From Streptomyces sp. AV19 (GTDB lineage Bacteria; Actinomycetota; Actinomycetes; Streptomycetales; Streptomycetaceae), in the NCBI RefSeq assembly GCF_015999245.1, contig NZ_JAEAMR010000022.1, forward strand, positions 225,024 through 285,714: DNA of 60,691 bases, read 5' to 3'. Positions 34,109 to 42,943 of this stretch are shown here, piece by piece. Position 1 is the stretch's first letter. Every line of letters begins with the position of its first letter. The translations under genes were made by a program, and so were the position numbers. The notes beneath the pieces are model-generated. The model made no database searches, was not told where the DNA came from, and worked only from the letters and a program-made list of their open reading frames with translations.

Positions 34109-35224
34109 TCAGGCGAGGAGATCCCGCCCCACCCGCTCCCCCAGCCGCTCCAGCAGCGGCCCCGCATCCGCGATGCACCGCGAGGCGTCCGGCTCCAGCT
34201 CCGTGAGCGCGTACGCCCGCTCCACGCCCAGCACGTCCAGCTCTCCGCGCGACAGTGCGAGGAGCCCGCACACGGCCACCACTCGTACGCCCCGTTCCCG
34301 CGCCGCCCGGGCGACCCCGGCCACCGCCTTCCCCCGCAGCGTCTGCCCGTCCAGCGACCCCTCCCCCGTGATCACCAGATCCGTCCGCTCCAGCGCCGCC
34401 GCGAAGCCCAGCGACTCCAGCAGCACCTCGATCCCGGGGCGGAAGACCGCGCCCAGCCCGACCAGGGCCCCGTAGCCCACGCCCCCGGCGGCCCCCGCGC
34501 CGGGCGCGGACGCCGACGCCGGGTCCAGTACCCGGGCCGCGTGCGCGAGGGCGGCGTCGAGGACGGCGACGTCCTCGGGGGAGGCGCCCTTCTGCGGGCC
34601 GTAGACCGCGGCCGCCCCCGCCGCCCCGGTCAGCGGGTTGTCGACGTCGCTCGCCAGGACGACGTCCGTCGCCGCCAGCCGCGCGTCCAGCCCGGACAGG
34701 TCCGCGCGGGCCAGCGCGGCCAGGGCGGCGCCCCCCGGCCCGACGGGCCGTCCCTCCGCGTCCAGGAAGCGCGCGCCGAGCGCGGCGAGCATGCCCGCCC
34801 CGGCGTCCGTCGAGGCGCTGCCGCCCACGCCGAGGACGACCGTCCGCACCCCCGCGTCCAGCGCGGCCCGCAGCAGTTCCCCCGTACCGAAGCTGGTGGC
34901 GGTCAGCGGCGCGAAGCGGCCCGGCGGCAGCCGCCGCAGGCCAGACGCCTCGGCCATCTCCACCACGGCCGTGCCGCCCCGCAGGGCCCACGCCGCGGTG
35001 ACGGGCCCGCCGAGCGGCCCGGTCACCCGCGCGGTGCGGCGCTCGAAGCCGACGGCCACCGCCGCGTCCACCGTCCCGTCTCCCCCGTCCGCGACGGGCA
35101 GCGCCGTGACGCGCACGCCCCGCGAAGCCCGGCGCAGTCCCGCGCCCAGATGTGCCGCGACCTCGACGGCCGTCAGCGAGCCCTTGAACTTGTCCGCCGC
35201 GATGAGCACCCGTGCGTCCGCCAT
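34109..35224 (-). CDS. Glycerate kinase
   Basis: 371 residues of the GarK/GlxK family, which phosphorylates D-glycerate with ATP. ADKFKGSLTAVEVA at the N-terminus, PVADGGDGTVDA, VLGVGGSASTDAGAGMLAALG and VITGEGSLDGQTLRGKAVAGVA are the family's signatures. ATG 35224 starts at the conserved MADARVLIAADKFKGS. It converges with pssA. It could handle glycerate formed from glyoxylate made by the upstream pathway, but the gene is not in that operon. Confidence 0.94.
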   Translation of the reverse strand: MADARVLIAADKFKGSLTAVEVAAHLGAGLRRASRGVRVTALPVADGGDGTVDAAVAVGFERRTARVTGPLGGPVTAAWALRGGTAVVEMAEASGLRRLPPGRFAPLTATSFGTGELLRAALDAGVRTVVLGVGGSASTDAGAGMLAALGARFLDAEGRPVGPGGAALAALARADLSGLDARLAATDVVLASDVDNPLTGAAGAAAVYGPQKGASPEDVAVLDAALAHAARVLDPASASAPGAGAAGGVGYGALVGLGAVFRPGIEVLLESLGFAAALERTDLVITGEGSLDGQTLRGKAVAGVARAARERGVRVVAVCGLLALSRGELDVLGVERAYALTELEPDASRCIADAGPLLERLGERVGRDLLA

Positions 35225-35300
35225 CCGCCGACCGTAGCCCGGCGCCGACGCGGCGTGCCAGGCCGCCCATTGCGCCCCAACCCGGCCATAGTGGGGCGTC

Positions 35301-36995
35301 ATGAGCACCGAGACGACCGATGAGTACGCCCCGCCGCGGGACGAACGCCCGGACATGCCCCTCGTCGCCATCGGCGCCGTCTCCGTCCTGGCGGTGGTCG
35401 CCTGGGCGGCGATCGGCAAGAAGTCCTTCCACCGCGTCGTCACGGACGCCCTCGGCTGGGTGCTGTCCAACTTCGCCTGGCTGTTCGTCATCGCGGCCGA
35501 CGTGTTCCTCGTGCTGTGCGCGGTCATCGCCGTCAGCCGCTACGGACGGATCCGGCTCGGTGCGGACGACTCCCGGCCGGAGTTCAGCAACCTGGCCTGG
35601 ATCGCCATGATGTTCAGCGCCGGCATGGGCATCGGCCTGATGTTCTACGGCGTGGGGGAACCCCTCCAGCACTTCGTGGTCCCGCCCCCGGGCAGCGGCG
35701 TCGAGGCGAACACCCCGGCCGCCGCCCGCACCGCGCTGGAGTACTCGTTCTTCCACTGGACGCTGCACCCTTGGGCGATCTACGGCATGTCCGGACTCGC
35801 CCTCGCCTACGCGGGCTTCCGCAAGGGCCGCGGAAACCGGCTGAGTTCGGCGTTCGTCCCGCTGCTGGGCGAGGAGCGCGCCGACGGCTGGCCGGGCCGG
35901 ATCATCGACCTGCTCGCGGTCTTCGCGACGGTCTTCGGCACCGCGACGAGCCTGGGGCTGGGCGCCCTCCAGGTGTCCAAGGGGCTGAACATCACCACCG
36001 GCGTCAAGGACACCACCTCGCTGGAACTGATCATCATCGGTTCCCTGTCGGCCGCGTTCGTGCTCTCCGCCTTCTCCGGCCTGCACAAGGGCGTCAAATG
36101 GCTCAGCACGCTCAACATCGCGCTGGCCGCCTGCCTGATGCTCTTCGTCTTCCTGCTGGGGCCGACGGTCTTCATCCTCAACGCCGTGCCCGCCTCGGCC
36201 GGCGGGTACCTGCAGGACCTGCTCACCCTGGCGACCCGCACCGGCGCCTTCACCGACTCCAAGTGGCTGGGCGCCTGGACGGTCTTCTACTGGGCCTGGT
36301 GGCTGTCCTGGGCGCCGTTCGTCGGCACGTTCATCGCCCGCATCTCGCACGGCCGCACCATCCGCGAGTTCCTCGTCGGCGTCCTGCTCGTGCCCAGCGG
36401 GGCGACGGTCCTGTGGTTCTGCGTCATGGGCGGCAGTGCCCTGCGCCTGGACCTGACCGGCGCCGCCGACATGGCCGGCACCGTCGCCCAGGGCGCGGAG
36501 TCCTCGCTGTTCGCCCTGCTCGACACCCTGCCGCTGTCCACCCTGGTCTCCTGGATCGCGATGGTCCTGGTGATGACCTACTTCATCACCAGCGCGGACT
36601 CCGCGTCCCTCGTCATGGGCTCCCTCACCAGCCGCGGGGCGCTGCACCCGAAGGACTGGCTGGTCGTCACCTGGGGCGTGCTCATGGCCGCGGTGGCGGC
36701 CGTCCTGCTGGTGGCGGGCGGCCTGCAGTCGCTGCAGTCGGCGACGATCCTCGTCGCCCTCCCGTTCGTCCTGGTCATGCTCGCCCTGTGCTGGTCGCTC
36801 CTGACCGAGCTCCGCACCGACCCCGGCGCGGGCCCGGCCCGCCACCACGCGCTCCACGGCCTGCGCGACGCCATGCGCACGATGATCGGCGAGGCGATCA
36901 CCGAACACGGCCCGGTGCGCCACCCCCGCCTGCGCCGCGTCGCGGAGAGCGCGCGCGAGCGGGGCGACGGGGAGGACGGGCCCGGGCCGTCCTGA
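35301..36995 (+). CDS. BCCT-family betaine/choline/carnitine transporter
   Basis: 564 residues and 12 helices. It imports a quaternary amine (glycine betaine or choline) with H+ or Na+. The Trp-rich signature FYWAWWLSWAPFVGTFIARISHGRTIREF and the N-terminal FSAGMGIGLMFYGVGEPL are both intact. The C-terminal tail (about 505-564) is charged, as in osmosensing members. ATG 35301 is near a CATAGT box about 13 nt upstream and may be leaderless. Monocistronic between glycerate kinase and the MerR gene. Confidence 0.94.
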   Translation: MSTETTDEYAPPRDERPDMPLVAIGAVSVLAVVAWAAIGKKSFHRVVTDALGWVLSNFAWLFVIAADVFLVLCAVIAVSRYGRIRLGADDSRPEFSNLAWIAMMFSAGMGIGLMFYGVGEPLQHFVVPPPGSGVEANTPAAARTALEYSFFHWTLHPWAIYGMSGLALAYAGFRKGRGNRLSSAFVPLLGEERADGWPGRIIDLLAVFATVFGTATSLGLGALQVSKGLNITTGVKDTTSLELIIIGSLSAAFVLSAFSGLHKGVKWLSTLNIALAACLMLFVFLLGPTVFILNAVPASAGGYLQDLLTLATRTGAFTDSKWLGAWTVFYWAWWLSWAPFVGTFIARISHGRTIREFLVGVLLVPSGATVLWFCVMGGSALRLDLTGAADMAGTVAQGAESSLFALLDTLPLSTLVSWIAMVLVMTYFITSADSASLVMGSLTSRGALHPKDWLVVTWGVLMAAVAAVLLVAGGLQSLQSATILVALPFVLVMLALCWSLLTELRTDPGAGPARHHALHGLRDAMRTMIGEAITEHGPVRHPRLRRVAESARERGDGEDGPGPS

Positions 36996-37007
36996 GCCGA
37001 CGGCCTG

Positions 37008-37039
37008 TTGACCCTGCCCCCGGGGGCAGGGTTTAGCTT
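37008..37039 (+). promoter_or_regulatory. MerR-type promoter with perfect 22-bp palindrome
   Basis: TTGACC (37008-37013) and TAGCTT (37034-37039) are 20 bp apart, the long spacing typical of MerR-activated promoters. The spacer is ACCCTGCCCCC followed by its exact inverse (37011-37032). It lies 30 nt before the fusion gene, so autoregulation is very likely. Confidence 0.88.
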
Positions 37040-37068
37040 CTGCGGGAACGGCAGCGGAGGCGAGCGGG

Positions 37069-38013
37069 ATGAGAATCGGCGATGCCGCCCGGCGGGCGGG
37101 CGCGACGGTCAAGGCGGTGCGCTACTACGAGGCACTGGGGCTGGTCACGCCCGTCCGGCTGGGGAACGGCTACCGCGACTACGGCGAGCACGACGTGCGG
37201 GTCATCCGGGAGATCCGGACGCTCAACCGGCTGGGGATCCCCGTCGAGCTCACCCGTCCCTTCCTCGACTGCATCGAGTCCGGCCGGCCGCACGCCGACG
37301 ACTGTCCGGCCTCGCTGGCCGGCTACCAGGACGCGATCGACGACCTGACCCGGCGGATCGGCGAACTGTCCGCCCGCCGGGCCGCGTTGGTCCGGCAGCT
37401 GCACGAGGCCGCCCACCGCAACAGCACCGTCCCCCCAGGAGAACCGATGCACGACTTCACCAGCCTGCCCGCCGGACTGCCCGTCCCCGAGGACGACGGC
37501 GCCTGCGACCACCTGCCCGGCCTGGCCGTCCCCCGCCTCGAACTCGCGGCCACGGACGGCCGGACGGTACGCCTCGACGCGCCGGGGCCCGGGCGTACCG
37601 TGGTCTACCTGTACCCGCTGACCGGGCGGCCCGACCGGGACCTGCCGGAGGGCTGGGACGCGATCCCCGGGGCCCGCGGCTGCACCCCCGAGTCCTGCGG
37701 CTTCCGCGACCACCACGAGGAGCTCGTCGAGGCCGGTGCCGGGCGGGTGTTCGGGCTCTCCGGCCAGGACACCACGTACCAGCGCGAGGTGGTCGACCGG
37801 CTGCGCCTGCCGTTCGCGATCCTCTCCGACCCGGGCCTGCGGCTGGCCGACGAGCTGAAGCTGCCGACCTTCGAGGCGGGCGGGCAGCGGCTGTTCAAGC
37901 GGTTGACGCTCGTCCTGCGGGACGGGCTCGTCGAGCACGTCTTCTACCCCGTGTTCCCGCCCAACGAGCACGCGGGGCAGGTCCTGGAGTGGCTGCGCGC
38001 GCACCCGGCCTGA
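37069..38013 (+). CDS. MerR regulator fused to a peroxiredoxin-like domain
   Basis: 314 residues. Residues 1-70 are a winged HTH (RIGDAARRAGATVKAVRYYEALGLV), then a dimerisation helix to about 120 with two Cys (FLDCIESGRPHADDCPA). Residues about 150-314 are a redoxin/AhpC-TSA domain (LPGLAVPRLELAATDG, VVYLYPLTGRPD, LPFAILSDPGLRLADEL). The peroxidatic region reads GC205-TPESC210-GF, and both cysteines could sense or reduce peroxide. Start at ATG 37069. Sensor and enzyme in one chain under its own operator suggests a peroxide- or thiol-responsive switch. I cannot name a characterised example. Confidence 0.9.
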   Translation: MRIGDAARRAGATVKAVRYYEALGLVTPVRLGNGYRDYGEHDVRVIREIRTLNRLGIPVELTRPFLDCIESGRPHADDCPASLAGYQDAIDDLTRRIGELSARRAALVRQLHEAAHRNSTVPPGEPMHDFTSLPAGLPVPEDDGACDHLPGLAVPRLELAATDGRTVRLDAPGPGRTVVYLYPLTGRPDRDLPEGWDAIPGARGCTPESCGFRDHHEELVEAGAGRVFGLSGQDTTYQREVVDRLRLPFAILSDPGLRLADELKLPTFEAGGQRLFKRLTLVLRDGLVEHVFYPVFPPNEHAGQVLEWLRAHPA

Positions 38014-38114
38014 CCCTCGGGACCGGGAAGGGGTCAGGCCGGGTGGGGTGATCGGCCCGGGCGGGGTGGCCGGCCCGGATTGGGTGGTGGGCCCGGGTGG
38101 GACGGCGGGCCGGC

Positions 38115-39821
38115 TCAGCCCGTCAGGCAGACGCCGAAAACCTTCATCTCGACGGCCGTCGGGCTCGTGTTGTTGACCGACACGAGGTAGAAGTTGTCGC
38201 GCCCGCTGGGGTAGGCGTCGAGCTTCTCGATTCCGCCCTGGTCCCGGTTGCCCGGCTGCGCGTATCCGCCGCCGATGATCCGGGTGCCGGCGGGGCAGGA
38301 GGGACTGCTGAGCAACTGCGACCGCGCCAGGGCGGGGACGGTGTAGTCCCGTTCGACCGTGCGCAGATCCAGGGGGCCGGGGTTGCTCGCCGGTCCGGGC
38401 GGGCCCATGGGGCCGGGTGGCCCGGCAGGGCCCGCGGGGCCGGTCGCTCCGGCCGGTCCGGACGGGCCTGTGGGCCCGGTGGGACCACTGGGGCCCGTGG
38501 GTCCGATCCCTCCACTGGGCCCGGCCGGTCCCATCGGTCCGGCCGGGCCGATGGGACCCCTTGGACCCGGGTCGCCCTTGGGCCCCATGGGACCCATGGG
38601 CCCCGTCGGTCCCGGAGGTCCACCGGGATTGCCCGGATCCCCCTTGGGTCCGGGGGGTCCCATGGGACCGACAGGTCCTGGGGGGCCACCCGGATCACCC
38701 TGATCGCCCTTTGGACCGGCGGGCCCCATGGGTCCCGCGGGTCCGCCGGGACCTGCCGGACCCACCGGGCCCGGCATCCCGCCCGGTCCCATCGGCCCGA
38801 CAGGACCCTGGCCGCCCTTCGGTCCTGCCGGTCCGGACGGACCCACGGGGCCGGACGGTCCGGCAGGTCCCACACGACCGGGGTCGCCCCTGTCCCCTTT
38901 CGGCCCCACAGGACCGGCAGGACCGGTGACCGTGTCGCCCTTCGGACCCGCAGGACCCGCAGGACCAACGGGCCCGGCAGCCCCGGCAGATCCGACGAGA
39001 CCCTGCTCGCCCCTGTCTCCCCTGTCCCCCTTCTCGCCCTTGGGCCCCGCAGGGCCCATGGGGCCCATCGGACCGGTGGGCCCTGCCGGACCCACCGGCC
39101 CCGGCCTCCCACCCGGCCCGGCAGGCCCACCCGGCCCGACCAGCCCAGGCGGACCAGGCGGACCAGGCGGCCCGGCAGGTCCGCCACGGCCGGGGTCCCC
39201 CCTGTCCCCCTTCGGACCCACAAGACCGGGAGGCCCCGCCGGGCCGGGAACCCCCGGATTCCCCTTCGGGCCGGGAGGCCCGGCCGGACCGGCGACCGGA
39301 TCACCCTTCGGTCCGGCCGGCCCCGGAGGCCCTGGAGGCCCGGCCGGTCCGGGTGGCCCTCCCGGACCGGGTCGTCCCACCGGACCGGGCGGCCCCGCAG
39401 GACCCGGAACCCCCGGATCCCCGCCCCCCTCCGGCCCGCAGAAGGGCACGGCACCCGACGGCCGGACGTAGCGCGCGCTCAGCCAGCCCCGCCGGTCCGC
39501 GAGCCGGTACCAGAGCGCGTTCCCTTGCACCCGCTCGCCGTTGGCCTTGCAGTCGATGAGAACGCGGGCCCCCGGTTCGTACACACCGATGACCGGTGCG
39601 CCGGTGCTGGGAGCACCGCGGACGTTCTGGCCGGCGCCGGCGACCACCTTGCCCGGCACCGGACCGCCGCCGACCCGGCTCGCCCCGTCATCCGCGCCCA
39701 TCGCTCCCGCGATCGCGCCGAGCGCCGTCCCCGACGAGGCGCAGAACAGCGACAACAGCCCCACGGCGACGGCCCGCCGTCTCGTCGCGACGACATCGAA
39801 ACTCTTCCTAAGAATCGACAT
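38115..39821 (-). CDS. Secreted collagen-like protein with SH3-like domain
   Basis: 568 residues from ATG 39821 (RBS AAAGGAG). A basic start and hydrophobic stretch (AVAVGLLSLFCASSGTALGAIAGA, residues 17-40) form a signal or anchor. Residues about 60-125 look like a bacterial SH3 domain (NVRGAPSTGAPVIGVYEPGARVLIDCKANGERVQG...WYRLADRRGWLSARYV). About 134-483 is an uninterrupted Gly-X-Y tract of about 115 triplets, rich in GPAGPPG and with charged GPKGDxG segments. The C-terminal 85 residues form a globular domain with two Cys. Bacterial collagens form triple helices without hydroxyproline. A surface or spore-coat role is possible. Confidence 0.9.
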   Translation of the reverse strand: MSILRKSFDVVATRRRAVAVGLLSLFCASSGTALGAIAGAMGADDGASRVGGGPVPGKVVAGAGQNVRGAPSTGAPVIGVYEPGARVLIDCKANGERVQGNALWYRLADRRGWLSARYVRPSGAVPFCGPEGGGDPGVPGPAGPPGPVGRPGPGGPPGPAGPPGPPGPAGPKGDPVAGPAGPPGPKGNPGVPGPAGPPGLVGPKGDRGDPGRGGPAGPPGPPGPPGLVGPGGPAGPGGRPGPVGPAGPTGPMGPMGPAGPKGEKGDRGDRGEQGLVGSAGAAGPVGPAGPAGPKGDTVTGPAGPVGPKGDRGDPGRVGPAGPSGPVGPSGPAGPKGGQGPVGPMGPGGMPGPVGPAGPGGPAGPMGPAGPKGDQGDPGGPPGPVGPMGPPGPKGDPGNPGGPPGPTGPMGPMGPKGDPGPRGPIGPAGPMGPAGPSGGIGPTGPSGPTGPTGPSGPAGATGPAGPAGPPGPMGPPGPASNPGPLDLRTVERDYTVPALARSQLLSSPSCPAGTRIIGGGYAQPGNRDQGGIEKLDAYPSGRDNFYLVSVNNTSPTAVEMKVFGVCLTG

Positions 39822-40290
39822 ATCACTCCTTTCACCCTTCACGGGCCTCGGAGTGGCACAGGAACACGGGGAAGACGGGACATCCGTGAGACGGACCTGG
39901 CGGTGCGCCCGAATGCAGCCGGGACGCCACTCGCCCGGGGGACGCGCCGGGCATACAAAAGGACAGCCGGGCGGGATCGACTCCGCACTAAGTCGACAAA
40001 TCGGCATGCGGCAGGCTTCCGGCCGCCCGCCCCCTCCGGCGACCGCACACCCGGCCCGCCCGCGCGGGCGCTCCACGCCCGGTGGTGACGAGGCCGCGGC
40101 GCATCGGCCTGTGGACCTAGGTCGCCTGCGGCGAAACCCCGCACGTTAGCATCGGCAACGCGTCCTCCGTTCCCCGGCGGACGCAAGTGCCGTCCCGGCG
40201 CACATCGTTGTGCGTCGTTGCCCGCGCCGGGGCGGCACCTGGCCCGGCACGGGCCGGGCGAACACCACGCGCACGCACGAGGGAGCGGTC
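39822..40290. other. Divergent intergenic region
   Basis: It separates the collagen-like and radical SAM genes. A CGCACA-TCGT-TGTGCG dyad lies at 40199-40214 about 80 nt before the radical SAM start, and GTTAGCAT at about 40145 could be a -10. No RBS-led gene is seen on either strand. Confidence 0.45.
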
Positions 40291-41616
40291 ATGGGACGCA
40301 GCCGGACGGACGAGGTCGAGGATCTGATGGCACGCTTCCCCGGGGTGCCGCGGGAAGCCGTCATCAAGGAGGACCTGCTGCGCGGCGGCATCGCCTTCGA
40401 CGACGAGGCTCTGACCGGCGACGAGGGCGGCGACGTCAAACCGAAGTCCTACTTCATCTTCTCCTTCGACCACGGGACCCTCCCCGAGCTCGGCGCCGCC
40501 GCCCTGCGCCGCCCGCCGGAGGAGATCGTCCTCACCGGCGGCCCGTACGAGCTGCGGCGCACCGTCGTCTCGGTGCGGGTCAACCCGAACTCGCCCTACC
40601 GCGTGGGCGTCACGTCCGACGGCTCGCTGGGCCTCATGCTCGACGGGCGGCTCATCGCGGACGTGGGCCTGCCGCCGATGCCGGACTACTACCGGCACAC
40701 CCTCCCCAACGGGAAGTCGGTGATGGAGGTCGCCCCGACGATCCAGTGGGGCTACCTCATCTACCTGACGGTCTTCCGGGTCTGCCAGTACTTCGGCGCG
40801 AAGGAGGAGTGCCAGTACTGCGACATCAACCACAACTGGCGCCAGCACAAGGCGGCCGGCCGCCCCTACACCGGGGTGAAGTCGGTCGAGGAGGTGCTGG
40901 AGGCGCTGGAGATCATCGACAAGCACGACACGGCGGGCGCCTCCCGCGCCTACACCCTGACCGGCGGTTCGATCACCTCGCGGGTCCAGGGGCTGGGCGA
41001 GGCGGACTTCTACGGGCGTTACGCGCAGGCGATCGAGGAGCGCTTCCCGGGCCGCTGGATCGGCAAGGTGGTCGCGCAGGCCCTGCCCAAGGAGGACGTC
41101 CAGCGCTTCCACGACTACGGGATCCGCATCTACCACCCCAACTACGAGGTGTGGGACCGCCGTCTCTTCGAGCTCTACTGCCCCGGCAAGGAGCGCTACG
41201 TCGGCCGCGACGAGTGGCACCGCCGGATCCTGGACTCGGCGGAGATCTTCGGGCCGCGCAACGTGATCCCCAACTTCGTCGCGGGCGTGGAGATGGCGGC
41301 GCCGGCGGGCTTCACCACGGTCGACGAGGCCATCGCCTCGACGGAGGAGGGGCTGCGGTTCTTCATGTCCCGCGGCATCACCCCGCGGTTCACCACCTGG
41401 TGCCCGGAGCCGACGACCCCGCTGGGCAAGCAGAACCCGGCGGGCGCGCCCCTGGAGTACCACATCCGGCTGCTGGAGACCTACCGCGGCACGATGGAGG
41501 AGTTCGGGCTGACGTCGCCGCCCGGTTACGGGCCGTCCGGGGCGGGGCGCGCGGTGTTCTCGGTGAGTTCGTTCATGGACAGCCTGCCCGAGGGCATGCA
41601 GGGCGCGGAGGACTGA
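40291..41616 (+). CDS. Radical SAM protein with unusual C-x8-C-x2-C cluster motif
   Basis: 441 residues from ATG 40291 (RBS GAGGGAG). The cluster-binding motif reads C165-QYFGAKEE-C174-QY-C177, not the usual CxxxCxxC. The body (TLTGGSITSR, RWIGKVVAQALPKEDVQRFHDYGIRIYHPNYEVWD, PNFVAGVEMAAPAGFTTVDEAI) fits the radical SAM TIM barrel, including the GGS turn. An N-terminal 140-residue domain precedes it. There is no obvious auxiliary (SPASM) Cys set. The substrate is unknown. It is flanked by the collagen-like gene and a TerA-like gene that converges on it. Confidence 0.85.
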   Translation: MGRSRTDEVEDLMARFPGVPREAVIKEDLLRGGIAFDDEALTGDEGGDVKPKSYFIFSFDHGTLPELGAAALRRPPEEIVLTGGPYELRRTVVSVRVNPNSPYRVGVTSDGSLGLMLDGRLIADVGLPPMPDYYRHTLPNGKSVMEVAPTIQWGYLIYLTVFRVCQYFGAKEECQYCDINHNWRQHKAAGRPYTGVKSVEEVLEALEIIDKHDTAGASRAYTLTGGSITSRVQGLGEADFYGRYAQAIEERFPGRWIGKVVAQALPKEDVQRFHDYGIRIYHPNYEVWDRRLFELYCPGKERYVGRDEWHRRILDSAEIFGPRNVIPNFVAGVEMAAPAGFTTVDEAIASTEEGLRFFMSRGITPRFTTWCPEPTTPLGKQNPAGAPLEYHIRLLETYRGTMEEFGLTSPPGYGPSGAGRAVFSVSSFMDSLPEGMQGAED

Positions 41617-41655
41617 GCGTCCGGGGGCGCGAACGCCGTTCCACCGGGCCGTGGT

Positions 41656-42450
41656 TCAGTCCGTGGCCTTGCGCCCCCGTACCCATTGCAGGCCCCACCC
41701 GTAGAGCCGGTCGAGGTCGGCCTGGTAGCCGTAGACGTAGCGGGCCTCGCGGCGCAGGACGAGGCGGCCGTCCCGGTTCTCGATGAGCGCGACCGCGCAG
41801 GAGCGGGCGTGCGGGTCCCGTTCGTGGAGCTCGACGACGAAGCCTCGGCCGGTGGGCGGGTGGAAGCCGACCGCCGCGTGCACCCGGCTGAAGGCGGGGG
41901 CCCCGCTGTAGATGTAGACGAAGACCAGCAGGCGCCGGAACTCCCGGGTCCGGTCCAGGTTGACGAAGAGCGTCTCGCCCGACGCGGAGCCGAAGCGGTT
42001 GTCGTCGCCGAGGGCCACGTACGGCGGGCCGTGCAGGTCTCCCGCGAGGCCGCCGAGGGGCTGTACGACGCCCCTGCTCCCGTCGGCGAGTTCGTACAGG
42101 CAGGCCAGGTCGAGATCGACGGTCACCATGACCGGGCCCTGGGGTTGTTCCCACAGCGCCGGGATGCGCGGCCGCAGCGGGAGCAACGACGGCCGGGCGG
42201 GCGGCGGTTCGCCCGAGGGTACCTGCCAGGTCAGGTTGACGCGCAGGGTGCCGGCGTCCGCCCCGTGCTCGGTGAGCGGCACCACGGGGTGGCCCCTGGT
42301 GAGCCGGCAGTGCAACGGGTCGTCGAAGGAAATCCCCCGCGGACGGCCGCGCAGGACATGGTCCAGGAGACTTCCGCCCGTCTCGCGCGGCGGAGCGGGC
42401 GCCGGAATTCCGGCGAGGCGCGGTTTTCCTCCGTTGCGGTGTTCCCACAT
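41656..42450 (-). CDS. TerA/TerD-like tellurium-resistance-family protein
   Basis: 264 residues. After about 105 residues of unrelated N-terminal sequence, VTVDLDLACLYELADGSRGVVQPLGG and FGSASGETLFVNLDRTREFRRLLVFVYIYSGAPAFSRVHAAV, ending CAVALIENRDGRLVLRREARYVYG...LYGWGLQW, fit the TerD-like calcium-binding beta-sandwich of TerA. Ca-ligand acids can be seen (DLDL, DDNRFGS). Such proteins act in stress-response and membrane-associated complexes. No other ter gene lies in the window, so a non-tellurite role is likely. Confidence 0.82.
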   Translation of the reverse strand: MWEHRNGGKPRLAGIPAPAPPRETGGSLLDHVLRGRPRGISFDDPLHCRLTRGHPVVPLTEHGADAGTLRVNLTWQVPSGEPPPARPSLLPLRPRIPALWEQPQGPVMVTVDLDLACLYELADGSRGVVQPLGGLAGDLHGPPYVALGDDNRFGSASGETLFVNLDRTREFRRLLVFVYIYSGAPAFSRVHAAVGFHPPTGRGFVVELHERDPHARSCAVALIENRDGRLVLRREARYVYGYQADLDRLYGWGLQWVRGRKATD

Positions 42451-42943
42451 CGCTGCCCGGTTTCCCTTCCCGGCGATCTCCTCCGAGCCGGCACGTCAGC
42501 AGAACAGCATGTCAACAAAGCGAGAAGTCGGGAAGTCGCCGGAAAGAGAAAGGGGATCATTCCCGCACCGTGGGAGGGGTCGCCGCCGCGACGGGCCGGA
42601 TTCCCGGACGAACACGTGAAATTATAAGAATACGCATCAGTGCATGCAAGAGCGCCTTTGCCGCGAAAGCGGAATTCCCCCTCGTCACATCTTCACCGTC
42701 ACATCTTCGCCGAACACCTTTCGGAGGAGGCCGCGGATGCCGGGCTCCGCGCCGCCCTGCGCGCGGCCGGCGGCGGACTCCACCGGGACCGGCCGCCGGC
42801 CGAACCGGCCCGGGCCGGCCACCGCTTGAGCGAGCCGCCGCTCGCCGGCGGCCCGGGGCGCGGCCCGGATCATCACGCTCACCGCGCAGGACGGGCCGAG
42901 TCCGGTGAATTCCCGGGATTCACAGCCGAGTCGACGTGTCCTT
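42451..42943. other. Long intergenic region, no convincing gene
   Basis: An AT-richer stretch (GTGAAATTATAAGAATACG, about 42615-42635) looks like a promoter. A rightward frame after it (about 42640-43038) lacks a recognised product and runs antisense into ogt. Palindromic GGCCGGC-rich sequence lies at about 42780-42830. Confidence 0.4.

Noticed and set aside
38340..39420. Repetitive DNA that could be mistaken for a CRISPR or tandem-repeat array
   Set aside because: The periodicity is 9 bp (Gly-X-Y codons) and in frame with the collagen-like gene. There are no constant repeats with unique spacers.
38097..40088. 663-residue rightward open frame antisense to the collagen-like gene
   Set aside because: It is an Arg/Pro/Gly-rich shadow created by the GC-rich Gly-X-Y repeats. 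The leftward frame has an RBS, signal segment and structured ends.
40199..40214. CGCACA-TCGT-TGTGCG dyad as a proven operator
   Set aside because: Short dyads are frequent in GC-rich intergenic DNA and no promoter elements align with it, so it is mentioned only in the spacer description.
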